Shown here: piece after piece, positions 10,418 to 20,775 of the stretch
Position numbering within the stretch: the stretch's first letter is position 1
Layout of the letters: each line of letters begins with the position of its first letter
DNA from: Botryosphaeria dothidea
Lineage: Eukaryota > Ascomycota > Dothideomycetes > Botryosphaeriales > Botryosphaeriaceae
Assembly (NCBI GenBank): GCA_011503125.2
Contig: WWBZ02000033.1
Coordinates: forward strand, 2,480,001 to 2,544,000
Length of the DNA stretch: 64,000 bases
Direction of reading: 5' to 3'
Notes under the pieces: generated by a model
Databases searched by the model: none
What the model was told of the DNA's origin: nothing
Seen by the model: the letters and a program-made list of their open reading frames with translations, nothing else
Program-made: the position numbers and the translations under genes

Positions 10418-12663
10418 GGTGGGTGGTTGCTGTTGTGGTTCGGCGTTGTGTGAGGGTGTGAAAGCGGGTTAACTTTCACAATCGACAAGTGGAGTTGCAG
10501 GGTCCGGAAGCCTGCAGGTGCCTTGACCGACGTACAACTTCTACTGCGCAGAACTTGCACGTTGGGGAAGAACTCTGCGGGGTGCTGGCTTTGAGCACCG
10601 TGGTGCAGGAGAAATCATCACGGTGGCGGGGTAGCTAGCACGGTAAACAGCCTTGCGTCAGACCAGTCTTTCTTGGTCGTCGTGTCTGCGCGTTTCTTTT
10701 TCCACGCCTTGCTGCAGCACCTTATGCAAACGGTCGGCACAACGCTTCTCTTTGCTTTTTCCGCTAGACCGTTTGACCTCCGTCTCCCGAGCCAGACGCA
10801 CGCAGTCTGAGCGCCTGAGGCTGCAACTTCTGCTTCACATTCAGATAACTTGATAAGCCCCAACTGACTCGCTACGACTCCCTAAGACTCAGGACCAGCT
10901 CCTGAAACCGGCCCTCATCTTCAGAATGTGATTGCTAATATCTGCCGGAGCCTCAACGCATCTATGAATATGACCGACTTACGAAGCAGTGCTACATCGG
11001 GACTCCTGAAGGCAGATCTGCCCGCGCGGGTTCTGCCTCTTGCGGTCACATTGCGGCGGGAAAAGGAGGATCGCTCCGTTGTTGACTTATGCGTCTGCGC
11101 GGCACCGCTTCCAGAAGGACCACGAGTTTCTAGCGCGGCGGGTCGGACGGGAGCGATTCCTTCCCTTTTCCCAACTCGATTATGATAGTCGTGTAATATT
11201 GGAGGCTGTCTGTGTGCTTAAGACGTCTTCGTCCCGAAGCCCATACCATGGCCCCGGGAACCGCCACGCTGAAGCGAGATGGCCATGTCTTACTGGGCCT
11301 CGTATGCATGCCAGAATCATGTCGCTGTATTGGTTGGGGTTTGGGCTGATCAAAGAGCAAGCTTGTAATACCGGTACCGTGAGAAGCCCCGTGGGGCAAG
11401 TCTTTGAGATGCTCATACCTGTGCAACCAGATCGGGCCCGTCAGCCAAATTGCAGCGCCCAAATTTCCCCGGCTGATGAGAAGCATTCCCCCAAGCAGCC
11501 TCTAGGTACATTGGCAGAATGGCAATCACAGCCGGCGATGAATGCTTGCAGTTGGGTGTGCTGATTAGATGAGAATCAAGCTGAAAAGCATGGCATGCGA
11601 GCATTCATAAGATGGGCAGAGAAATCCATCACAGCTGCAAGCCAAGGATTGGAGCCCCTCTCATGACATTCGGCAGATTTAACAACATTAGACCCGAATT
11701 ATCGGCTGTTGCGCCGACCTTTGACGGAACGTCGGGCCTTGCACCTCTGGATTCTAGGGTTGAACACTTGTGACGGAACAAAGTCCGACATGCAAATGTC
11801 CACGAGAACGAGTAGCCAGATCGAGTGCTTAGCGACCGCAGAGGCGCGGGAGGGCGCATCTAAGTCAGCTGTCAGGCGGCCGTGGCGAGCGCTGTGATCG
11901 GATTGCCCCTATCGCGACGGCTGCGACCAGCTGCTTTCAGATTACAGCGTAAGCGCGTGAAGCGAGAGAGAGGGCTGGCGCAAACCATCTGTCATCCAGC
12001 CGCTCAATCAAGCATGGGAAGCTGGGTTTCTGCCACAGAGCTGACACAGCAGTTAGACTTTGGTATTTGCTCCGGCTGGTGATGAGAGCGTGGTGGGTGG
12101 CCCTACTAGCTTGCGCGCTTAGGACGACGTAGAGGGAGCGTGATGGGCGGCGACTTGTCTTACGAGCAGCGTGCTTGCGGCAGTCAGTGGTGTTGTTTTA
12201 GGCAGCTGGTGTGGGAAACCAAGCCGGGCCTCTCTGCGTCGGCACGGCGGCTGCACGATGGCGCAAACAGCGGCGGGAGTGCTGTGAAGGCAGCGAATGC
12301 ACGCGCTCATGGGCGGCGCGCGCGCAGGAGAAAGGGTTCGTCTGGCAGACGCAGAGCTGCATGAACCGGCGCAGGCGATCTGAGGCGGTCTGCGTGGGTG
12401 CTCGCTGCAGGTGTCATAGGGGCAGGTTGGAGCTGGTGAGGGGCAGCGGTGGCCTTCCGCCGAAGAGAAAGCCCCCACTTCAAGTTTCCGTGCGCGCGCC
12501 CAAGTCAACAACTTACTTGAACCCTATTGCCCCGCCAGCTCTCCTACCGGCCCAGCATCTCCTCTTCCTGACACACCTGCCCAGACACCGCCTACAGTCG
12601 CCCACACCACCACCACCACCACCTCGTCGCCCATCGCCTGCATCATCATCCACACCCGCAACC
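10418..12663. other. Divergent intergenic region between E2 gene and profilin
   Basis: This is a 2.2-kb head-to-head interval. The 150 bases before the profilin start are C-rich with CAC/CAT runs (about 12600-12660), typical of a pyrimidine-rich fungal leader. Open frames near 11040-11560 have no recognisable family and no splice context that I could use. No RNA gene was seen. Confidence 0.55.
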
Positions 12664-13432
12664 ATGTCTTGGCAAGGTGCGCTGCTGCCCCTCCTCCGAC
12701 TCGCCATGTCATGCACTAACCGACGCCCTGAACAGCATACGTTGACACCAGGTACCGCTCGCAGGCGCGCTCCAAACTGCCCCAACCCCGATGCTAACTC
12801 GCCTATCACAGCCTCGTCGGCACCGGCAACGTCGACAAGGCCGCCATCTTCAATGCCGAGGGCAACAGTGTCTGGGCTGCTTCTGCGGGCTTCACCGTAT
12901 GTTCATCGCATCTCCAACCGATTCCTTCACCGCCGTGCCAGCCTTTTCGCAACTATGAGCGGATTCTACGCGCCCTGTGGTGGTGTGCGCGGGGCTCCTT
13001 GATGTCGCAATCGGCAGTGCGGACGGGCGGAAAATAGTGAAATGAGTCCGCGGGGCTGACAATTACCGCGTGCACAACAGGTTGATCCCAAGGAGATGAC
13101 GGAGATTGTCAATGCATACAAGGACAAGGGTGATGCGAATGGTATCAAGCAAGTCCAGAGCAGTGGCCTCCACGTCGCCGGCGAGAAGTTCATCGTCCTG
13201 AAGGCCGACGAGCGGAGTCTGTACGGCAAGAAGGTAGGCGCAATGCCACAACTCCGGTATTTACCATCGGAAACGCATGTATTGAACTATCTCCCAGGGC
13301 CGTGAGGGTATTGTCATCGTCAAGACCACCCAGGCCATCCTTGTCACCCACTATCCCGAGACTGTCCAGCCCGGCGCCGCCACCAACACCGTCGAGCAGC
13401 TTGGTGACTACCTGATCAGCGTCGGATACTAA
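12664..13432 (+). CDS. Profilin, 5 exons including a 16-base micro-exon
   Basis: Profilin binds monomeric actin, promotes nucleotide exchange and feeds actin to formins; it also binds proline-rich ligands. Exons are 12664-12676, 12736-12751, 12812-12896, 13081-13233 and 13298-13432, giving about 133 residues. The joined N-terminus reads MSWQAYVDTSLVGTG, the profilin signature in which the tryptophan and tyrosine help to form the poly-proline site. The C-terminal part matches as well ([10 protein letters not shown]). Exons 1 and 2 are 13 and 16 bases, and phases agree throughout. Donors are GTGCGC, GTACCG, GTATGT and GTAGGC; all acceptors end in AG. The length is normal for fungal profilin. 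It points tail-to-tail at the HeLo/pseudokinase gene. Confidence 0.95.
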
Positions 13433-14005
13433 GAAAAAACTGGTGATGAAAATGGAATAAGAAGAGACCGCTCGGCATATGGCTTTCACGGACAAGGACG
13501 CTGTTGATGTTGTAAACCTTTTAACTTGCATACGCCCCCTTGCTTGCGAGGGGTTCAGGAACCGGCTCATAGAAGAAGCGAAGCGTGGTGAACGTTGGAG
13601 GCATTGCATCGCCCTCGTCTCAGTGCGTGGGGTGGTGTTTTGGAGATAGCAATAAGCAACAACTCTTCCTCTTCGGCCCCTTCTTAGATGCATCTCATAA
13701 AGGCTTCCCATTTACACAGATGATTCACATGCATTATCCCGTCCATCCTCCCTACCATATGCGTGGTCAGCAGCCACCGGACCACTTGAAGTCTTACCAT
13801 GTCGGAAGATGAAAAGCCTGTTTTCCTATTACTAGCTACAGACCATGGAGAGCATATGCGTCAAACATTTTCTACCCGCTATTCCTGTATTGACTATAGC
13901 ATAAAAGTATATGGGAAAGTACAAGCAGTCCGCCTCATTTCCCTCAGGGTGCAATCTACAAGCGTGACATCATCGCAAACTTAAATTAAGCACTCGAAGA
14001 GACCC
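13433..14005. other. Convergent 3' flank
   Basis: These 573 bases lie between the stop codons of profilin (plus strand) and the HeLo/pseudokinase gene (minus strand). They are expected to hold both 3' untranslated regions. Nothing else could be supported. Confidence 0.6.
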
Positions 14006-16107
14006 TCAGACCTTCACCTCACGAAGCTTCTCCACAACACGTTCATTAAATCCGATCTGAAGCTTCGCTGCTTGAGACGGGTCCTTGTCATCATATTCGT
14101 AAGCTCTTTCAACCAGTGCATCTAGGCCCACCAAGCAGGCTTGCACAACTCGCTCCAAAATCGTACCTCCGTTCGCCTTGACATGTGCCAGGAACTTGCG
14201 CTCAGTGAGAAGGCGGTTGCGTACTCTGAGTGTCGTTGACGGTCGAGTTTTCTGCAGATCGATGTTCATGATACGATCGATTGGTTGCCAATAGATGATT
14301 TCGAACAGGACAACGCCTAGCGCATAAATGTCAAACTCCTTCCGGAAGTTGGCAGCATTGCCGATACTGCCCCTGCTACTCTGGACCGACGGGTGGCGAT
14401 ATAGATCATAGGCCGCATTCTCAGGCGGCTTCTCCGTCAAGTCCTCATTCTCAGCCGGGCGTGCGTAGTCGAAGCCTGAAAGGTAAGGCGCTGAGAAGTC
14501 GAGGTCAAGCGACAGTGCGCCCTCTTTACCTTCTCCGTCGAATACCAACTCCTCAGGATCAAGGGCGTCGCAGAAGAATAGGATGTTCTCGCTCCGCAAC
14601 CCTTTGTGCAGCCAGTTGACTGCGTGCAGGCTCTCCAGTGCCTCTGCCACCACCCTCGCCAGTTCGACTCTCTCCGTCAGGCTGGGCTTCTCGGCTCTGC
14701 CAGTATCCGTGGCTCGAAGCAGCTGCAGCAGATCTAGCGGCTTAGTACTCCGGGCCACGTCTCTGGACTTCTCGAACACAATCCCAAAGCGGCAGCGATC
14801 ATCTCCCGTCTCTGGATCGATATCGCGGAAATAACCAAGGCAGGGCGGTGCCCGGAACTGGCGAGACCAATTGTTCTCCTTGAGTAAAGCTACCAAGGCA
14901 ACGATTCGTTCAATAATCTTAGGGTCCGGCTCGCCGTCGAAGACTCGAGGTTCGTACGTCTTCCACTCGATCCATACGTGCTTCTCCCCAAGGCGTGCTT
15001 CCGTACGCTTGTTTTCCTCATACTCTTCATCGTAGGAGTCAAGAATCTCAATCTCCCCGGCGCTCAACTCGACATCGGTAATCTGTTTGGCAGATCCCAG
15101 CTCGAGGTCTTTCGCGCGCTCATCAGTCAGGTGTTCGGTGCCGATAGTTGTCTCGAGAGCTTTGAACCGTGCAAGTCTGGCAAGACTCTGTCCGTCTGCG
15201 TGCTCCGACGTCTCCCCGTTCGAGGACTCCAACGAAAGCGATTGAAGGTCACTTAACGAGGACGAATCGTGCAGTAATACCCTCGCCCGCCAATGCAAGA
15301 AACCCGATGGACCACTTTCCTCGACCCTCGTATGGGCTCTTTTCAAGTGAGACGATGCCTGGCCGGCCCGGAAGATCTCCATGAGCTGCTCAATGCTGTT
15401 GTTGAGCTGGATGATATGACGATTGGTTCGTTCGGTCCTCGTGATTAGGCAAGCTAGCTGTTGCTTATTGAGTATTTCGCGTAAGAAGTCATTGAACTTC
15501 GCCAGCTTAACCAGCAATTGTTCGAATTTAGCCTTGTCGAAAGAAGCCCACCGCAGGCGTCTCGGATAGGTGCGTGACTTCTTTGCCCAACCGAGGCATT
15601 TCTTCAGCAGGATCTCTCCTTCCTGCGGGAAGCGGCTCTGGAGATCCGTATCCGCCCTCGCAGGCGGCAAGAAGCCGGCGACGGTTGCTTCATCACCCTC
15701 AGCAGCGTTGCCTTCTTCCAGGATTTCTTGGACCAGCGACTTTTCGAGAAGTTGAAATCTCTGGTAACGCTTCTCATACTTCCCAAAAGAGAACAGGAGC
15801 TGCTGTTGCTGCTCGAGTATGTCATGAAGCAGGCCCTTGTCCGAGCTGCTGATGCCGAGCGCGTCGTCATGTTCCGCTACACCAACCACGCTACCCCAAT
15901 CGAGCAGCCGGTATTGCTCTTTCTTCAATTGGATCCGCATGTACTTGTACTCATCCGGCATGTGCTTAGCTTCTGTCAGAAGCTGGTACCCTGCATACTG
16001 AGGTTACCCCACGAGCACTCGGCGCATTGGCTGCTGATGGACGTACCTTTCACGCATCCAGAGAAGACCTGGAAGGTCAGGGAGACAGCCCCTAGCCCGA
16101 GGTCCAT
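14006..16107 (-). CDS. HeLo-domain protein with C-terminal pseudokinase
   Basis: Two exons (16107-16047 and 15990-14006; 56-base intron, GTACGT...TATGCAG) give 681 residues. Residues 1 to about 230 look like a HeLo (HET-s/LopB, 'prion-inhibition and propagation') domain: a hydrophobic first helix (MDLGLGAVSLTFQVFSG) followed by YQLLTEAKHMPDEY and RLLDWGSVVG. In HET-S, this domain is the membrane-targeting, death-inducing part. From about residue 330 to the end there is a protein-kinase-like fold. LHKGLRSENIL (His482, Gly484, Asn489) stands where HRDLKxxN is expected, and SGFDYARP stands where DFG is expected (Gly526, Asp528). DIYALGVVLFE matches the F-helix region. The catalytic Asp and the DFG Asp are therefore both replaced, predicting no phosphotransfer. 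No amyloid-forming tail was seen. The role is inferred: regulated cell death or non-self recognition. Confidence 0.87.
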
Positions 16108-17690
16108 AGCTGAAAACCTCTACTCAGCTCGACTAGGGAATAGTAACCTGGACTGGACAAATAAGGATCCCGCAAAGACCCTAGCGAGACAGAGATGGTG
16201 TGAGCACAACAAAGCTGACGACGGTCTGCAAAGCGACGACGGCAAGAAACACAAGATAGAACTCCAACACGAAGAGGATCCGGTCCACCTACATAATCGA
16301 AGAGGCTCAGGACATTACCAAGAGACAGAAAAGCACAGTCGTGGCGGGGCAAGGCTGGCTGTATCGCGCGCAGCTGTGCTGGCCAGCAGGCGCAACAAAC
16401 ACAGCCCCCACCGTGCACATCTGCAGGCGTACACGAGGCTTTTTCTTCTTTCTGTTCCCCTCGCATTCACTGGTCTCCAGGCTACCCTCTGCCTCTGCTC
16501 TCTCCATCACCTCGGCTTCCCGAATATCCGCCCGTCATGCCGTAATTGTCTTTCAACCGCACGCACACAAGAGCTGCAGACGCCGCTTTCAGCCCCCCTC
16601 CCTCCCACTAAAGGATCCACAATCCCTGCCAGGTACATTTCGACTCTCAGCCTGCTCCACTCCGGCCGAGCCTACCTCGATCCTCATCAGCTTCGCTACC
16701 TGCGGACCGAGCGGGGTTGATTTCCATCGCACAGGCTGAGTCTGGCCACATAGGGCTGCTCTGCTGTGCTCTGGTCCGGAGGGCTGGATAATCAAGACTA
16801 ATATGAGCAGGTCGCCTTGCGTTGAAGTGTGCAGCCCAGCGTCCGCCCCCAAGGCCGATCGTGCGGCTGAAAAAGAAAAAAGACTGGTCGGTGTGCGGGG
16901 ATGACTGAGATGTTGCTGATCGTAGTGACAGCTCACATAGACCCTTTCGCGATCGCCGGAGTAGAGATAACGAATTAGAAGCATGGTGGGTAACACAGAT
17001 CCAGTTGACATTGCGCACTAGTTTCGGAAAGGTGCATATTGGTGAGGTTGTTTAGGGCGAATGGTATCCGTGAAGAAAGATCCATGTATTCCGGCTGGTC
17101 TTCCGTGTCCTACAGCATTTGAAAGTAGAGGGTAAACAAAAAAGTGACATGTGCCATTCTGGGGGAGCCATGATGCTCTGCAGCCACCTATCCCGATGAA
17201 AAGAGTTCACAAAGCGTCTACCCACCAATTGTGACAGGTCAATGGGCGGCAACGTATGCTTTCTGCGCAACCGACCTCTGGGTACCGCAAACGGGTGCGT
17301 CTTCTCAAGTCTCGAACATCACTACGCTTTCCAACGACTGAGACATTTGGACGTTTAGTCTTGTTTGAAGAACAAATGACATTTGAGCACGCAGCCACCC
17401 AGCTGTCATGGACAGCGCAAGACGTTATCAAAACCCCCGCGTTAGGCCAAAGCAATAAAACACCCGTGATATAGTTTTTAGGCCCATCGAACATAAAACA
17501 CAGGGTCTGCCATATACATGGAACTTTAGTTCAACAGCGCAGAGACCCGCTGATAAGACAGTAGTTTCAAACAGCGCATCCCTTTGCATCCGCACCATTC
17601 CGATGCGAGGAGACGAAGGTTGCATCCACCCCCTTCCCTAACTTTCGTACCTCCGGCAAAAATATTCGGCATTCTCGAGACTCAAGACAT
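16108..17690. other. Intergenic; no supported gene
   Basis: This 1.6-kb interval holds the upstream region of the HeLo gene and the 3' flank of the hydratase gene. Frames on both strands (for example 15728-16720 plus, largely antisense to the HeLo gene) show no family. No repeat or RNA was recognised. Confidence 0.55.
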
Positions 17691-19050
17691 CTACAACTTA
17701 CTCTTCGCCGCACCAGCCACGTTCACGACCGCACGACCATTGCTCAGCACAACCTTGCCACCCTCGATCTTAGTCACAAATCTAATCTCCTCCCAGCCGC
17801 TTCCGTGACCCTTGGCGGGGCCGACGCTCCACATGTCGGTGACGAGCGTGTCGCCGGGGCGAACGGGCGAAGCGAAGCGGGCGGCGAACTCCTTGATATT
17901 CTTAGGGTCGGAGCCGCCAAAGTTCTTGAGCACGCCGTGGGCTGTGGAATTCCACGAGTACAGGCCGTGCATGATGACGCCGCCAAAGCCCATCTGCTGG
18001 CCCGGCTCGGGCGTGGCGTGGAGCGGATTGTAGTCGCCGTTGAGGCTGGGAGCGTCATTAGCTCGGTGTGATCCGTGCAATGAGCAATGTTGTCTTACCG
18101 GTACAGGTGCGCGGTCTCCTTGCTCGTCTTCTGGACGAAGGTAGCGTCGGGCTTTTTGCCCTCAGGCGGCGGGTAGTTGACAGTCTTGGGACCTGTTGTA
18201 TTTGCCACATGGTCAGCACCTCGTTCACAACGAGCTCGATGCTCCTCCGCTCTTCCCCGAAACATGAAATTCCCACTCACCCATGGGGCCGCCCCAATTG
18301 CCCTGGCCAACCATGAACCCGCTACCAATCACCCTGCTGAACACATCGCCGGACTCCTTCTCGACCAGCAGCGTCTCCGTCTCGATGACGGTGCCGGGCT
18401 TGCCCTTGTCATAGACGCCCAGCACCTTCTGCCTGATCTCGAAGGTGCGGCCGGTGCTCGAGACGGGGAGGGGCTTGAGGATCTCAATCTTGCGCTCGCC
18501 GTCGACGCCGCGCTTCTGGTCGAACTTGGGCACGCCGGGGATGGGGATGGCCGAGGAGCGCGCGTAGAAGTCGACGACCTCCTGGTCAGTGTGCTTGAAC
18601 GGCAGGATGAGCGGGTACGTGGGGAAGGCGGCGAAGTCGGGGTGGAGCTCCTGTTAGAGAGAGACATTTGGGTCAGTTCATGCCGTGTAACGTGAAGCTT
18701 GTTCGTAGCTGTGAAGAGCTCTGCCGGTGCTCGGTGCCAATCGCCCGGCGCGCCGTTGCGAAGGATCGCGCAATCCCGCTGGTGCCCGCGCCATGCCGGT
18801 AGGATGTTTTTTGGTGGAGCACGAGAGAGAGGCGCAGACGGGCAAGTAGCTAGCAAGCGACAAAGCGGGGCATTGCAGATATAGAGATAGGAAAGCTCGG
18901 GAACAGGAAGGCACGAAAGCATCTACGTACATAGAGGAAGTGGAGCTCGTCGACGGTAACACCAATGCTGTTGGCGAAGAGCAGCAGGTCGCGCTTCAGC
19001 CATGCGACCTCGATCGGAGGGTACTCGAATCCGACACCGGGGCCGCTCAT
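17691..19050 (-). CDS. MaoC-type enoyl-CoA hydratase 2, peroxisomal (PTS1)
   Basis: Members of this hot-dog-fold family hydrate trans-2-enoyl-CoA to (3R)-hydroxyacyl-CoA, a step of fatty-acid beta-oxidation. Exons are 19050-18931, 18650-18281, 18192-18099 and 18045-17691, giving about 312 residues. The hydratase-2 signature is complete after splicing: NGDYNPLHATPE with catalytic Asp199 and His204, followed by GFGGVIMHGLYSW. The protein ends in SKL, a canonical PTS1, so peroxisomal location is likely. It is a free-standing double hot-dog protein, not the C-terminal part of the multifunctional Fox2, whose dehydrogenase domains are absent here. The N-terminus MSGPGVGFEYPPIEVAWLKRD and the conserved LPFKHTDQEVVDFYARS stretch support the start. 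Intron 1 is long (280 bases); the others are 53-88. Confidence 0.9.
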
Positions 19051-20775
19051 GGTGGTTGGTCTGGATGTTGTTTGCGTGGGTTATCAGGAGCAATGGAGAG
19101 CACGGAAAAGACGAAAGAGCGCCGGGGAGACGACGCTGCATACACGCGCACTGATTAGTTATCCAAGCAGCGGGGAAAGCTCCTCTGGGCTGAGCTACCT
19201 CCTCACACGATGTAGCCGGCCGGCATCGCTCGTCAGGTCGCTCTGGGGCTGACTACCGAAGATGCCGAGGTCCTGTCTGCTTGACCCCGGCCCAGCAGCA
19301 CAGCAGCAAGCAGCTAAGCAAACGGCAGCTAAGCCGCTCTTCCAACCACCTCGCAGGCCGTCCCGAGCAGTCAGCTTCATCTCGCTGCCATCGATCGGTG
19401 CTGCCGTCCTGCCCCCCGTCGCGCGCCTGGCTACGCAATCCCACCACCCACCCTACCTCGTCCGCGCCCACACGCAGAAGAAGCGGCACGAGCCAGCCCA
19501 CGAGCCGCTCCTCAGCCCCAATACCCACTTCAAGCCCCACGACCAACGACGCAGAGAGACGCCGAACTCACCCGTCATCCTCCGGCTGGACCCTAGTTTG
19601 GATATGGTTGCATTCCCTTAATAATAACGCGACACGAAACCATCAGAAACGGTCTAAGAAGAGCATGCCATCATCCCTACTGCTGCAGCGCTGCGCAAGC
19701 CGCCAAGCCAAGAGCGAGCTGATGAAATTTTTGCCCTCGCTCGCCCATCACCATCACCGGCCCGGCTCCACATGCACGTAACCGGCGTGCACAACATCAT
19801 CCCATTTCCTGCACCTCCTACGTACGCGCCAACGCAACCGGACAAAGAAAATTGGGACGTGCAGTCGCATCACAGGGGCCTAATTTCAACATTGCAGCTT
19901 TACCAACTAAGCAATTTCTTGTTTTCGAATCCGAAACTCGAATTTATGCCAATGCCCGCATCCTTTGTGTGCGTGTGCGTGTGTTCTTTCGCGGTGTAGA
20001 AGATACTTTCTCTCCCGCTTTACTACGAATGAGTATGTACAAGCTCAATTCTCATTTAGCCCCCCCTGTCGTTGTACTTTCTGCTTCTTGGTGATCGTAG
20101 GAGGATGAAACGGAGGGTGAAAAAAAGAAGCGCGCGACCTGTTGTAGACCAAACTTCTGGGAAACCATACAGACAGAAAAACATGCTATGATGCTCCGTC
20201 CCATGCATGTAAACGATGACGACAAATAATAACAGACTAAAGAAGCCAAAAGCGAAGGGAAAAGAAGGGAAAAGACGATTAACTCCTGCATGCTCCCCTC
20301 GACCAACGTCAGCAGCGTCCACGCGCGCAGATACGGCGATTATTGTCTCTGAGTGTACATGCGCCTGCCCAGCAAGTGCGAATCGGCGGCCTCCGAATAC
20401 TTGCGGTGTGGAGGGCGGCCGGCCTGCAGACGTGTCTTATTACTTACAGCCGGCCCGACCTCCCATGAAGCATTTGCGATCCCCCTCCCAGCCCACACTC
20501 GCAAAGATAAAACGAGCGCCAGGGTATCGCAAGAAGCCGCCCATCAAGCCAGTGATTTGTGCCTTGTCATTCCATGGTCAGATCATTGAATAGCCGGAAA
20601 CCCACGTCGAAACAACTTTTTTTTAATGTGACCCAAAAGAGAATGAGACCCGACCGAAGAGGACCAGCGTTGCTCAAACACTCGTTGCACCCGCTAGCGT
20701 GCGCGGAATTCGCGCCGCTTCCGCCGGGCGAGACCATTTCGACACGACCAGCGTTCCTTCAGCCCGCGACCGACA
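19051..20775. other. Intergenic between hydratase start and SCH9 stop
   Basis: This 1.7-kb interval carries the hydratase upstream region (C-rich 19260-19620) and the SCH9 3' flank. It contains alternating GTGT near 19970-19990 and several A-rich stretches near 20215-20280. Open frames show no family resemblance. Confidence 0.55.

Noticed and set aside
12079..12085. Isolated GTGATGA (C-box-like) upstream of profilin
   Set aside because: No D box at the proper distance, no flanking stem and no rRNA complement.
15728..16720. Plus-strand frame of 330 codons
   Set aside because: The first part is antisense to the HeLo exon and the rest has random-like Ser/Leu/Arg composition with no family.
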